Below are positions 22,868-34,018 of a DNA stretch of 64,000 nt, one piece after another (within the stretch, counting starts at the first letter, position 1; every line of letters begins with the position of its first letter). The DNA lies in the NCBI GenBank assembly GCA_037176885.1, contig JAWWNJ010000146.1, positions 186,001-250,000 on the forward strand, in the 5' to 3' direction. Source of the DNA: Favolaschia claudopus. Taxonomy: Eukaryota; Basidiomycota; Agaricomycetes; Agaricales; Mycenaceae. The translations under genes and the position numbers were made by a program. The notes under the pieces were generated by a model. It searched no databases. It worked only from the letters and a program-made list of their open reading frames with translations, and had not been told where the DNA came from.

Positions 22868-23227
22868 TCCCTTTGTTTACGCGCCAAACAACCGATATCG
22901 GCTCAATTAGGAAGGAGGTTACCTTGAGTGATCTTCTCGCACATAGAAACTGTGATACAGGGTCGATGTGGTTGTTAGTTGCCAGCTCATGACTGGTATT
23001 CATTGAGGCCAGAAATAGTTGAAGGTACGCAAATTTGGCTGCATCGAACAAAAGTACTAGTGTCGCAAAAAAATCAAAATTGTGTTACAACCGCTCATAG
23101 GTCTATCTTCGCTGTATAAGCCGGCGATAACTCACTTCAAACACATAGATTCTGGCGTTCTCACCACTCACCAGGGGCCTATGAAGCTAAGATAGAATGG
23201 TAAGTACCTAATACCAATTGCAACCAG

Positions 23228-23360
23228 TCCCGATGTTCGGGACTAAATTGTTGAGTGGAAATAGAGCGATTTGATTTTCTTATCGGCGGAGGCGGGGCGA
23301 AGCCCCGCCGACGCTTTGATTGCGAAAAAGAAAAAACGACGGTTGCAAGCGAATGCTTGC
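23228..23360. repeat. Cluster of three perfect hairpins 3' of the tRNA
   Basis: Three inverted repeats lie within 130 bp: AGTCCCGA-tgt-TCGGGACT (near 23228), GGCGGGGC-gaa-GCCCCGCC (near 23291) and GCAAGC-gaat-GCTTGC (near 23346). They lie downstream of the tRNA in its direction of transcription. The function is unknown. Confidence 0.6.
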
Positions 23361-23379
23361 CAAAAATGCCAAAAGATAC

Positions 23380-23472
23380 CGACACCTGTGCGATTCGAAC
23401 ACACGCGGGGAAACCCCAATGCCTACTCAGCTTGTTAGCAGGGCATCGCCTTAACCACTCGGCCAAAGTGTC
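23380..23472 (-). tRNA. tRNA-Ser (anticodon GCT) with an 11-nt intron
   Basis: Read on the minus strand, the gene folds as a class II serine tRNA. The acceptor GACACTT pairs with AGGTGTC (one G-U) and G is the discriminator. The D arm contains GCCGAGTGGTTAAGGC, which includes the A box. The anticodon stem ATGCC/GGCAT encloses loop CTGCTA-A, interrupted after position 37 by ACAAGCTGAGT (11 nt), the canonical position for a nuclear tRNA intron. The long variable arm is GGGG-TTT-CCCC. The T arm is GTGTG-TTCGAAT-CGCAC and carries the B box. A TTTT terminator lies 6 nt beyond the 3' end. The GCT anticodon reads AGC and AGT codons. Confidence 0.92.
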
Positions 23473-23886
23473 ACTGGAAGACACGCAGATCTTGAAAGTG
23501 CCAACGCGCATCTACGGGAGGTGACCGAGACAGAGAGAAGAGCCAGCCTCAAGCAAACAGAAGATACCGGTCAGCCTTTACGCCGGTCATCGCCTAACCA
23601 CTCGGCCAAAGTGTCACTGGAAGACACGCAGATCTTGAAAGTGCCAACGCGCATCTACGGGAGGTGACCGAGACAGAGAGAAGAGCCAGCCTCAAGCAAA
23701 CAGAAGATACCGGTCAGCCTTTACGCCGGTCATCGCCTAACCACTCGGCCAAAGTGTCACTGGAAGACACGCAGATCTTGAAAGTGCCAACGCGCATCTA
23801 CGGGAGGTGACCGAGACAGAGAGAAGAGCCAGCCACCAGCAGCTTCAAGCAAACAGAGTTTACGCCGGTCATCGCCTAACCACTCG
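23453..23886. repeat. 143-bp tandem array containing 5' parts of the tRNA-Ser gene
   Basis: Units begin at 23453, 23596 and 23739 (143 bp apart). The first two appear identical; the third is changed near its end and is 139 bp long. A further start at 23878 breaks off after about 9 bp. Each junction contains CATCGCC-TAACCACTCGGCC, the reverse complement of the first ~28 nt of the neighbouring tRNA-Ser (one A missing). The unit is therefore the tRNA's 5' flank plus its 5' end, with the Pol III A box, but without the anticodon and T arms. Confidence 0.88.
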
Positions 23887-25076
23887 AGCTAGTCAGTTGG
23901 ATAGCAATTTCCCTTACGCTGGAATTCCCGATCGGTATTTCTTTGCCATTCCCGAGTGGTGTTTGTACAGCAGAAAATGTGCCCAGAAAACCACCTCCAC
24001 ACAAAAGTGTTGGCAGTCAGACCAACAGAAGCCCCGAGGACTACACAAGTACAAGTCATCGTCATACCAGACAGCAGTCGTGAGAGCCAAGCACCAGCGG
24101 TAGCCCTCAGAAGTAATTCTTGACGCTGAGAAAAGGGTCGGAATTCCGAAAGGAAAGCAATAAACGGCGAGGAAGATAAGAGATTTCGCGGGAGCTGATG
24201 ACCGAAGCCGACCAAGGTGCGCAAGGATGCCCTGATACTCTCAGCCCATAGCTTCGCCGTAGGTTCCTCGCCCCGCAATTGCTTTCTGCTACGATAAAAA
24301 AATGAGAGCTCGCTTGATTTAATTTCCATGAACAGTCTCCTGCCAGTTGACGCGTGCGGCGCCAACGTCGACGTTGAACAGCGCGGCGAGAGGTGAGGGG
24401 TTGGCAATCAAAAGCGGATCTGTGTGGCGCCAAATCAAGAGCGGGGTGTTGTGAGGGTCGACGCAGCGATCAGGGAGGGGGAGGGCAGCGGCCGATAACG
24501 AGCGGGTGCGTCGTCAATCAGGCGCGCGAAGGGAGAGGAGAGGTCGACGCACCTGTACAGGTACGTCTTCACGAACAACGGCGAATGGGCGCGGATTGCC
24601 GAGGTGCAACACGGAGCGGGATGAGATGAGAGGGCGGGGAGGGGGTGCACGAGCTAACAAGACGTTGACCAGACACCGGTGACACGCGTTCGTCGCCAAG
24701 GAAGTCACTGCCGACGCATTCGGGCACCGGATGGTATGGCGGGGATGCGGGGAGAGCGAGGTTACAGGTGTCGAAGAAAAGCGGCGGGGTTTGCGCGCTG
24801 AAGGTGGGGGAGGAACGAGTCGGCGGTGTGATCGCAGAGTGCCACGTAGTGGGTAGAGAGAGGTGGGAAAAGGGATGGGAAAGGGACATGGTGGTGCGAC
24901 CAGGTCGAGAAAGACGCTGTTGAAAGGGAAGTGGATGAGAGATAGAACAAAAGAAGACACGCACCTACAGGCGTGTCTATACGCGCTACGTCGCAGGTTC
25001 GTCTTGTCGATAAGTAACGAAGAGTGTTTACACTTGAGAATACCCACCGGTATGTCATGTTGTCTCGAAGTCTTGG

Positions 25077-25094
25077 AAATACCGATCGGTATTT
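25077..25094. repeat. 18-bp perfect palindrome
   Basis: AAATACCGATCGGTATTT is a perfect palindrome. Forty-five bp upstream (about 25035) is a similar imperfect version, GAATACCCACCGGTATGTC, also followed by ATG. Another related site, CCCGATCGGTATTTC, lies at about 23927. The core CCG-AT-CGG resembles sites of Zn2Cys6 regulators, but no function is shown. Confidence 0.5.
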
Positions 25095-25631
25095 TCATGT
25101 GTTGGAGAACGAAGGGAGCCATTGGAGCCGCATATCCCAACACGTCGTCCAACATGACAGACGTAACAAACTCCCGCCGATGGGAGACGAGGCCGGGGTC
25201 TGCCCAGATATTGCTTCTGTCGCTGTTAACTCCGGTGAGGTGCCTTGGACGGAGATGAACTTCCGGTCCCGACGGCTGTGTCTTTTCGCGCGCAATTCAC
25301 GCGCCGAGTACGAGACACTAAATCTACCAAGCCGAGTGTGACAGAGCGTGAACGTGCCGCATCGTCCAAGGAATACTGCGACTCAGCTGAATTCCACCAT
25401 AGTGAGGCTAGAGTAGGAACAACGGCTTGCTGCTGACGCTCACCGCTTTGAATTTTGCTCAATACCCTGTCGAGTTTTTCACGCCACGCGGTCCTTGTTT
25501 CGGCCAAGCGCTCCTTCGAGCACGTCGGTTTTATCGTCGCTGTCCCGCCACTCTTATTCACCTTGCAGTGCAATCAACTCGACACAATCACAAAATTCAT
25601 TGCTTACTACTGATACACTGTTCTTTTAACG

Positions 25632-26518
25632 CTACAGAAGAAATGCTGGGGGAGGCTTGGACAGACTGCTGTTGGACAACTCTGATCCATGTTTACGTTG
25701 GATTTCCGGGAACAGCCCCGAAATATGTTTGCGCTGCTCTTCTGGAGAGCCGCGAGTGACACTGGAATACGATTGGGTCCGAGAATAGCTAGGCCGCATG
25801 ATTGGCAAGATCGAGTCGCGTTCCATCATGGGTGGTGGACGGGAGCAACACTTCATGGCATAAGCGAGACCGCAGGCATAGAATACCACTGCAAGTAGAA
25901 TTAGAACATTCAAAAAGTCGCATCAAGAGAACGCACATAGAGCTGGAATGACCCAACTCGCGATGAGGATATACACATTGAGGAGGCGGCAAACGCCTTC
26001 CGAATCTGGGTCTAAAATCGCTGAATTTGAGGTTTTGGCTTCAAAACCTCACTCACTGGATGTTGGGCATCGTAACTTGGGATTCCAATACGCAAACGCA
26101 ATGGCAACACCTACAGACACATGAAATTCTGGCCCCGAGACAGGCAAAACAACATGCATACCAGTTTGTGCAATCATTAGAAAGAAGAAACGCGCGGCAT
26201 CTAGCCACTCTCGAAAGGGTAGGACGAGCAATACAAGGAGTACGACCATGGTCATGGCATCAATGAATAGCATGACGGCGATTATTGGGTCTGTAGAATG
26301 TGAGCAGAAGTCAATGATCTGGAGACAAACGCACGTTCAGCAGGGTCGGATAGAGTATCCCAGCCAATATACATGTAGACGGATAGCAACACAATCCAAA
26401 CGAGGCATGTGAAGATAATGAGTGCTGAGTGGCTTGTTAGACGGAGCGAGAGGAATGAGGAAGACGGTGTACAAAACGCAATGGCTCGAGCCTTGAGAAA
26501 GAGCAGTGAGGAGATCAT
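25632..26518 (-). CDS. Multi-spanning membrane protein of unknown function
   Basis: Not a family I can name. On the minus strand, in-frame exons encode hydrophobic segments: SALIIFTCLVWIVLLSVYMY, AVMLFIDAMTMVVLLVLLVL followed by PFREWLDAARFFFLMIAQTG, then LLNVYILIASWVIPAL, then LVFYACGLAYAM. A short cytoplasmic tail with ERDSILPIMRPSYSRTQSYS follows and ends at 25632. Introns are inferred near 26310, 26090 and 25935-25885 (the last joins PAL to LVFYACGL). The start is uncertain: ATG 26518 (MISSLLFLKARA) is in frame, but the open frame continues upstream (VSLWKSGRLSNLAGRHDLYA) to 26641 without an ATG, so a 5' exon is likely. It is divergent from the MCH1-like gene. The layout suggests a 5-7-helix integral membrane protein. 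Confidence 0.6.
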
Positions 26519-26693
26519 TTGAGCGTAAAGGTCGTGGCGGCCAGCGAGGTTGGAGAGTCGTCCGCTCTTCCAGAGAGAGACAGAGATATTTTTGGGGCCA
26601 TTGTGGCATATAAAGCAATTCAACGCATTGTTCTCTAACAAAAGCGTGCGAGGACAAAGGAACGCGGCTTCGCATCAATAGCTCCGGATCATT

Positions 26694-28363
26694 ATGCGCT
26701 TCAACTCAACCTTGACCCTACGGCGCGGCCTTGTCTGCTTTTCTATCGCTGCCAATGCGTTCGTCGACTTTCCAATTGCAGGGCTCGCGTCTGATGACCG
26801 CAAAATACAGTCTTTGTGCAGGCAGCATCTTCACATTCCCTCTACTGTCCCCATCCTTGGCCGAACATGTCAAGTTATCTCAACCTCAGCTTACCTCCAT
26901 CGTCCTGGCGTACGTTCAAGACCTACCTCTCTACTGTCTCTCATCTACGCCAGCGGGATGGCCGGCCAATATCCGTGGACGCCTCTGGTCGGCAAGCTCC
27001 TCGACAACAGGGGACCGTGGTCTTGCTCACTCATTGCTTCTCTGCTTTTCCCTCTCGCATTGGGTTCTTTCTCTCGCCGAGTACAAGCCATGCTAGACAC
27101 ATCGCATGAACCACCGCAATCAGTTTACCTGCTTATATTCCTCTTTGGTGTAGCAGGTTTTGCGACAGTCTTCTCGTATGTTGTTGCGGGGGCTTTCATG
27201 TTTCCATCTAATCGTAATCCTGAAGATACCTGTCGTCGCTCTTTTCTGCCATCAAAACCTTTTCCGAGTACCCGGGGATCGCTGCAGGCACGGTTACGAC
27301 CCTCTTTGGGCTCTCTCCGCTGTTTCTCTCTTCTCTTGCGTCCGGTTTTTTCACAAATCCAGCTGACAATTCCCTTGACATTGTCGCATTTCTTGGTGCT
27401 TTGGCGATTCTGACGGGGATCGTTCATCTCATCGGGGCGTTCAATTTTCGCACCGAGTCCCTTATTCCCGCGACGGTATCTCACACTCGTGACGACCAAG
27501 TCGACGAAACTGCTCCTCTTATACAGTCTACTAGCACAGATACTTTGCAAGATTCCTCTTTGCTTTTGATACGAGACCTTCGTTTTTGGATCTTATTTTT
27601 GCTCTTGGCGGTGCTACTTGGTCCTGTGGGTCGAATTCTTCAGTCTCTGAATGATGATTAAAATCCCTCACCAGTGTGAGATGATAATCGCGAACGTTGG
27701 ATCCGTAGTTCTGTCCCTCCCTTCCGGCTCCAATTCCTCGGGCTCTTCCGCTTCTGCCTCACTGCAAGTGAAAATTCTCGCCATATCCAACACCGTTACG
27801 AGGTTGTTTGTCGGGCCCTTGGCGGATTTGGTTTCTCCAGTTTCGTCGTCCACCAGAAGGCATTATATCAGCCGAGTTGTTTTCCTCTTGGGACCGGCAA
27901 TAGTTCTCGCTCTAACGTTTCTCTGGATGGGTATTGTCGTACACTCACAAGCAGATCTGTGGGCTCTTAGGTGCGGTTGACGATCTCATTCTCTGTGTAT
28001 TCAATTTCGTGAGCCTAGCGTCGGCACGGGAATTGCATATGGAGCAACATTTACGATATTGTACGCATCGACTGAAATCCATTCTCGTTTCAAACTAAAC
28101 TTTTCAGGCCAAGCATCATGACTGCGGTCTGGGGCACTCGACACGCTGCCAGAAACTTCGGATTCATCGTCTACGCCCCATTAACGGGAACTGTCATATT
28201 TTCCTATCTATACGCACTTGTCTCCAAGCGACATACCCCCGTTGGTGGATTCTGTCAAGGTTTTTCGTGTTGGCAAGCTACATTTTGGATTTGTACGGGG
28301 TTGCAAGTTGTGGCAATTTGTTGGAGTCTGATGCTCTGGCGCGGGTGGAAGGGCTTGCTATAG
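26694..28363 (+). CDS. MFS transporter, Mch1/nodulin-like
   Basis: Major facilitator protein of the Mch1-like group, which is related to monocarboxylate permeases; the substrate is unknown. Exons read MRFNSTLTLRRGLVCFSIAA, LCAGSIFTFPLLSPSLAEHV, GMAGQYPWTPLVGKLLDNRG, VYLLIFLFGVAGFATVFSY, EYPGIAAGTVTTLFGLSPLF, then after a central hydrophilic loop (DETAPLIQSTSTD) RDLRFWILFLLLAVLLGP, ISNTVTRLFVGPLADLV and a final exon with WGTRHAARNFGFIVYAPLTG. About six introns. The early motif, with glycine-rich GMAGQYPW and G-K-L-L-D, fits helix 2-3 of the family, and twelve hydrophobic segments can be traced. The ATG at 26694 lies about 175 bp from the divergent gene's in-frame ATG. Confidence 0.75.
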
Positions 28364-28540
28364 AATGTAGTACTAATTGTGTATTCCCGTAGACTCCCCC
28401 AGTATACTTAGGCGCAGGATATTGGGTAGTTGGAAAGAAGGGCGGCATCATCGAGCCGCCAAGTCAAAGGAGCTGACGACATACGTTCGTTCGCCGACAC
28501 CCCCTCTTCTTCGATTCCACGAATTTGACCAGCTTCCACC

Positions 28541-29502
28541 ATGGTCTCCGCGTCTAGTGTCGCGCTACACATAGCTGCAATCTCTGCCATGACCTACGGG
28601 TAAGTCGCATCCAAAACTTCCGCCGCCTAGAACTCAAGACACTCCCGAAGGTACAACGCGTAAGTTCGTCACTCAATTGTGTTGTCGAGAAAATTTCACT
28701 GTATCTTCAAGTCTACATGGTCTACCTATCAATGCCTGGATAGACACGCAATATGGCGGGCATTTCCAATTCCTCACCATTCAAGGGTACTTTTAGCTGA
28801 CCACTCCTACGAACCATCCATTCATCTCTTGTCATAGGCTTGCTGTAGCATGGCTTACGATGGTATTTGGCCTCTTGGAAGATATTTTCTCTCTCAAAAG
28901 TTTGTTCAAGTGCCAAAATCTATGGCTCCAACTCATCTGAGATCCCTTTTAGCTTTCCGTGCTATCAAGCGAGGGCTGCTAATTGTCGCACTTCCAACAG
29001 GTTTGCGCTCCCATTGGAATGGTGTCTATCTTGTGTTTACCCTTACAGCCACCATCGTTTCTTCGATTTACTGGACTCTACTACTCGGCGCACCGCACTT
29101 AATTGTCCAGAAAATGCCTGTCGGCTCCGGCGAAACACCTATGATGCTGCCCCTACGGATCGATCTTGCGCTGCATGCTGTTCCCGGTCTTGCTCTTCTG
29201 TCCGACTTCATGATCTTTGAGCGTAGATACGGGAGAAACGCCATCCAATTTCTTGCTCCTGCGCTAACCTCTATATGCACACTTTGGTATGGCTGGTGGG
29301 TCGAACTTTGCGCCAGCAAAAATGGAACATGTACGTTGGATTGTACTCTGTAGACCCCCGCGCTAAACCCAATCGTCTTCCAGTTCCTTATCCCTTTTTG
29401 ACGTTGAACCCTTTTGATATTCGTCTGCGTATCTATGCCGCAGCCGGGATTGTAGCCTGTCTTTCGTTCTATACCCTCAATGCTTTGCATCCAAGACCCT
29501 AA
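28541..29502 (+). CDS. FAR-17a/AIG1-like membrane protein
   Basis: Androgen-induced-gene-1 family; animal members are hydrolases for fatty-acid esters of hydroxy fatty acids, and the fungal role is not established. Exon 1 reads MVSASSVALHIAAISAMTYG. A predicted 9-nt microexon (28651-28659) adds YNA. The next exon reads LHGLPINAWIDTQYGGHFQF, followed by LAVAWLTMVFGLLEDIFSL and the conserved IVSSIYWTLLLGAPHLIVQ. Then come RIDLALHAVPGLALLSDFMI, IQFLAPALTSICTLWYGWWV and a last exon from PYPFLTLNPFDIRLRIYAAA to LHPRP (stop ending at 29502). Threonine and histidine proposed as catalytic in this family fall in the regions TLLLGAPH and LALHAVPG. The 28900-29050 splice pattern is uncertain. Confidence 0.8.
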
Positions 29503-29643
29503 CAGCAGTAATTGAGCTCTTAGAAATATTGTACGAGAAAAGTACAATAGAGTTATTTATTTAATCAACTGTCGGGTCGCATCAAACCGAGCAATCAGCC
29601 TCGCGTGATCGCGTTCAAAATTTCTGGCTGTGACTCTACTGAA

Positions 29644-31396
29644 ATGGCCAACGAACAACCAACGAAACAAAAGCTATGGGGAGGGCGATTCACGGGGAGA
29701 ACGGACCCCTTGTAATCCCTTTCACTCGATGCCCACTATCACGACGCTGATACTCCGCGCGCAGGATGCACGCATTCAATCAATCTCTGAAGTATGATCA
29801 ACGAATGCATGCTGAAGACATCAGAGGCTCGATCGCGTATGCTAAAAGTTTGACCTTGGTGGGGATATTGACCAAGGAGGAGGAATCTAAGATCATTGCT
29901 GGTCTAACAGCAGTCGGCAAAGAATGGCAAGACGGAGTTGTGAGTTCTTGACTTGATTCCATTTCCACACTCTGAACGAACTATTCTAGTTTGAGGTTAA
30001 GGAAGACGATGAGGACATACACACAGCAAACGAACGTCGACTGAGCGAACTCATTGGACCTCTTGGCGGGAAACTACACACAGGGCGGTCTCGAAATGAT
30101 CAAGTCGCGACTGACATGCGACTGTGGCTGCTCGAACAAGTGGGAGACATCAAGCAGAGCGTCAAAGCCCTTCTTCAAGTTATCGTTGATCGTGCCGACA
30201 AAGAAAAAGACATCCTTCTGCCTGGTTACACGCACCTGCAGGTTTGTCGTGGTATTCCTTGTTGCTTCATGATTTGAACCGATCTATCTCGTAGCGGGGT
30301 CAACCTATACGATGGTCACATCTCTTGCTTTCTCATGCCACGTCCTTTCGCTACGACCTTGAACGTCTGGAGCAACTCATTCCCCGTGTTTCGGTATTGC
30401 CTTTGGGTTCTGGACCTTTGGCAGGGAATCCCTTTTCAGTCGACCGAGAATTTCTGGCCAAAGAACTTGGTTTCAGCTCCATTGCGGAAAACAGCATGTG
30501 GGGTGTCGGTGACCGAGATTTCATCGTCGAATTTCTCATGTGGTCAAGCCTCACCATGACCCACATTAGTAGAATGGCGGAGGACTTGATCATATATTCG
30601 ACTGCTGAATTTGGGTTTGTTACGTTGAGCGACGCCTACAGGTCAGAGATCTCGTCTCTTGAGTTCTGTCTAGCTTACACCATGTGTCATTGTAGCACCG
30701 GGTCGAGTGTGATGCCTCAAAAAAAGAACCCGGATTCGCTAGAGCTCCTGCGAGGCAAGACTGGCCGGATTTTTGGAAACGTAGGTATGAATTTTCTTCG
30801 CTAAGCCAGTCTCTGATTCGCCTTGGAGATGGCTGGCTTTGTGATGACGCTCAAGGGTCTGCCATCAACCTACAATAAAGATTTGCAAGAAGATAAGGAG
30901 CCCTTGTTCGACTCGGTTGACAATGTTTCCGCCTCTCTGAAAATTACCGAAGGCGTGATTGCCACCATGGATGTATGTCAATACCAAGCGTTGTGATGAA
31001 TGCAAAAACTGAATTTAACAGGTTCATGCCGACAAAATGCGTAAAGCCTTGACAATGGATGTCCTTGCAACCGATCTGGCGGATTATCTCGTCCGCAAAG
31101 GGGTACGCGTTCATTCGATGTCCCCTTTCCTTTCTAATTCCATAAAATAGATGCCCTTCCGCGAGACCCATCATGTCTCGGGTAGGGCAGTTGCCCTTGC
31201 TGAGGCCCGCAAGTGCCAGCTCAACGAGCTAACATTTGCGGATTTCAAGAGTTTAAATGAAAATTTCTCCGAGGACGTGCACAGCGTCTTCGACTTTGAA
31301 GCCAGCGTAGAACGACGAAATGCTATCGGAGGGCCGAGCAAAGAGATGATTGAGCGGCAAGTGTCGGTCCTGCGTAAGGTGCTCAGCAACCATTAG
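29644..31396 (+). CDS. ARG4: Argininosuccinate lyase
   Basis: Splits argininosuccinate into arginine and fumarate, the last step of arginine synthesis. Exon 1 is [20 protein letters not shown] and then DPL. Later exons show [80 protein letters not shown] and the superfamily signature [20 protein letters not shown], in which the serine of [10 protein letters not shown] is catalytic. The C-terminal exons read [20 protein letters not shown] and end LRKVLSNH at 31396. About seven introns of ~50 bp. Length and motifs fit an intact enzyme. Confidence 0.96.
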
Positions 31397-31807
31397 CCGA
31401 GGTGACTTTGGGAAAAATGTATAGCTCATAAATGTTAGAGATCGAATATGGAAGCGCTCAATTTTCCGGTCTGTGCGACTGTGTGTCATGTTGGATGAGA
31501 CCACTGGATCCAGCCTCACGCCAGTAGGGCCCCAATTCTTGTACGCTCTGCTTGTAAGGCAATATGTCACACTGATTCTGAATCCTGCTGGACGTAGCTA
31601 CTGAACGGCACTGCGCGATGGAAGGATGTGCGCCGTGCGGGCATTATTGTTGCGACGTCATCCATGTCTTGCGGAGATCAGTGACGGATGTGACCCGCAT
31701 CTGTGACACTCTCCACAGCCCCTTCTTTCCACCTCCCCAGCCTTTAGCTTTAATACCAAACCTTCATACCCACATCTTAGTCTTTTCCTACTAATCTCAC
31801 TTTCAAC
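31397..31807. other. Intergenic region between ARG4 and SSO1
   Basis: About 410 bp. A CT-rich stretch (31720-31800) just before the syntaxin start looks like a fungal core promoter. I see nothing else. Confidence 0.45.
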
Positions 31808-33278
31808 ATGGCTAGAGACAGATTAGCGGCTATGAGGGTAAGATTTTTACTCCAACCCATACTCTGGCAATTCCAAACTCGTCTCATTATCGTCTGTTTG
31901 CCTAGGCGCAACAAGGAGGGAACAACCCCAGCTCGTATGTCGCCCAAGTCCTCTTCTTTCTTTCCCTGAATTTCTGGCGTATTGCAGCAACTCCTATCCG
32001 ACGCAGGCGTCTGGAGGTGGCGGCGGCTATGGCGGCGGTTACGGTGGTGGTGGTGGTGGGGGAGGCGGGGGAGGCTACCAACCTCGTGTGAGGCAGAACC
32101 CTTACGCCCAGCAAGATGACCGCACCTACGAAATGTCGGATGTCAACGTCTCCGCTCAAATGGCGCCCATGGGAGGCGGAGGCGACAGCATGTCCTCCTT
32201 CTACACCGAGGTAAGCTGTTGGCACCAGCGGCCTCTAGTCATGGCTAACGGCTATGTGACTAGATTTCTTCCCTCCAAGACAGCCTAAAAACCTTCAACG
32301 ACAACGTCGCCCGTATAGGCGATCTCCATTCGCGGTCTCTCAATAACACAGACGACAATGCAGCGCAACGAAATGCCGCTCAACTTGATGAACTCGTGGA
32401 AGACACCAGCGCTCTCAGCGCAACGCTCAAACGCCGCATCAAGGCACTGGAAAAGCAAGGGGGTTCTGGCCGTGATGGCCAAATTCGCAAACAACAGGTA
32501 CGAGGTCACAAGTCGACATTACTGTCCTAATCTCATGTCCTGTAGACCGCCCTGGTCAAGTCCAAGTTTGTGGAGGCAATTCAGAACTATCAGACCGTCG
32601 AACAACAGTACCGCTCGAGGTATAAGCAACGAATGGAACGGCAGTTCAAGATCGGTGAGCTTCTGTCAGGAGGCCCGGTCAGTACATTGATCGTCCCCAG
32701 TCAAACCCGACGCATCACCTGAAGAAGTCCGGGCCGTGGTTAACGATGAAAACAATGGACAAATCTTCAGTCAAGCTGTTCGTGAACACACGTCCTTACT
32801 GTTCACTTTCACTGAGACATTTTTCGTAGCTGATGAACTCGAACCGATACGGCGAGTCAAGAGCGGCCTATCGCGAGGTCCAGGAGCGCCACGAAGACAT
32901 CAAGCGGATAGAGAAAACTCTCGGGGAATTGGCTCAGCTTTTTAACGACGTCAGTCCATAGTTCCTCCTGTGGTATTTGCGCTCATTCTAATTCGCTGTC
33001 TCAGATGAGTGTTCTTGTGGAACAACAAGACGAAACAATTCAGGTCATTGAAACGCAAGCTGCAGGAGTTGAGAAAGACACCGAAGTCGGGTATGGAGTC
33101 CGATTTGTCCGCGTCACATTATACTTACGCCGCGAACAGCCTTCAATACACCGAGAAGGCAGTGGAGTCGGCACGGTCTGCGCGTAAAAAGCGATGGATC
33201 TGTTTCTTCATCTGCATTATCCTGCTCATCATCATCGCTGTTGTGGTGGTGGTCGTGATCAAGCAAAATCAAAAATGA
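31808..33278 (+). CDS. SSO1: Plasma-membrane syntaxin (t-SNARE) Sso1/2-like
   Basis: Qa-SNARE for fusion of exocytic vesicles with the plasma membrane. Exon 1 gives MARDRLAAMR, then a Gly/Tyr-rich stretch (32010-32080) unusual for its length. The Habc bundle includes SLQDSLKTFNDNVARIGDLH, LDELVEDTSALSATLKRRIK and KFVEAIQNYQTVEQQYRSRY. The SNARE motif reads LAQLFNDMSVLVEQQDETIQ, with the zero-layer Gln in VEQQDE, and then VIETQAAGVEKDTEVG. A single C-terminal anchor (WICFFICIILLIIIAVVVVV) ends in IKQNQK, facing outside. About seven introns; ATG 31808. Confidence 0.93.
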
Positions 33279-33657
33279 AAGGCGAGACGCAACCTACCAC
33301 TATCTACTATTGGACTGTTCGTATTTATTCGGCAACGCATACATTTATGACTATGATACCTTGGGTTCCCTAATTTCGCGACTCTCGTTCACCCTGATTT
33401 CAATGACATACCCTCATTTCATTTATCGGAAAGATTTAAGGACAACGGTTGCGGTGTTTGAGAAATCGGGAGAACCAGGTGGAATCTTGTCTCTGACCGG
33501 GGACCGGGCCGGATTAATCCGAAAGGACGCGCGGCCTCCTGCACTGCTACTTTGTTTCTCTTCCTGCCACCACCACCTCACTCATCTCCCCCCCTCGTGC
33601 GTGGCACACACCTCCACCTATCATCAAACTCATAGCATTCTAACCTAGTCCACCTCC
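33279..33657. other. Intergenic region between SSO1 and the AN1 gene
   Basis: About 380 bp; the last 100 bp are pyrimidine-rich and likely promoter. No other feature was seen. Confidence 0.4.
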
Positions 33658-34018
33658 ATGCCTGCCAAGAAACGTTGCCAATTCCAGGCCAACACTGACG
33701 AACAGTGCAACTCTGCTGCCCTGCGCATAGTCGGGCAATGCGCTTTATGCCGGGCTCAGTTTTGCGGCGATGTAAGCCGCCTTTGTTACTGCTAGCTATA
33801 TTCAAGTGGCTGACTAACTGTTCGTGTGCAGCACCGAATGCCGGAGCACCACTCGTGCAACGCTTTGGAAGATTGCAAGCAGCAGGCCTTCAATCGTTCG
33901 TCTTTTATCTCCGTTTGCGGCGTTAGAGACATGGTACTAACCGGGTGTACTGTTTGCAGGTAACAAGACAAAACTGGAGGCGGAGAGGACAGTAGCGAGT
34001 AAGATGGCGACCGCTTAA
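33658..34018 (+). CDS. Small AN1-type zinc-finger protein
   Basis: Three exons encode about 80 residues: MPAKKRCQFQANTDEQCNSA, then GQCALCRAQFCGD, an intron of about 58 bp, HRMPEHHSCNALEDCKQQAF, a second intron, and NKTKLEAERTVASKMATA. The spacing of Cys and His (CQF..C, CALC, C, H, H, C) matches a single AN1 zinc finger, a fold found in ubiquitin- and stress-linked proteins. The protein is little more than the finger plus a short basic helix. The function beyond zinc binding cannot be read from the sequence. The stop is at 34016-34018. Confidence 0.85.

Larger units (their letters stand above)
22868..25631. other. Gene-poor 2.8-kb interval with tRNA, tandem array and palindromes
   Basis: No protein gene is supported on either strand. 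It contains tRNA-Ser(GCT), a 143-bp tandem array, three hairpins at 23228-23360, and related palindromes near 23925, 25030 and 25077. A 213-codon minus-strand frame at 24514-25155 shows no family resemblance and no domain-like pattern; I treat it as chance. Confidence 0.55.

Noticed and set aside
23453..23886. Repeat array considered as CRISPR-like or satellite DNA
   Set aside because: Units are directly adjoining 143-bp copies without spacers, in a eukaryotic genome, and derive from tRNA 5' sequence.
24514..25155. 213-codon minus-strand frame
   Set aside because: No hydrophobic pattern, motif or intron logic; composition is what the reverse strand of a G-rich intergenic stretch gives.
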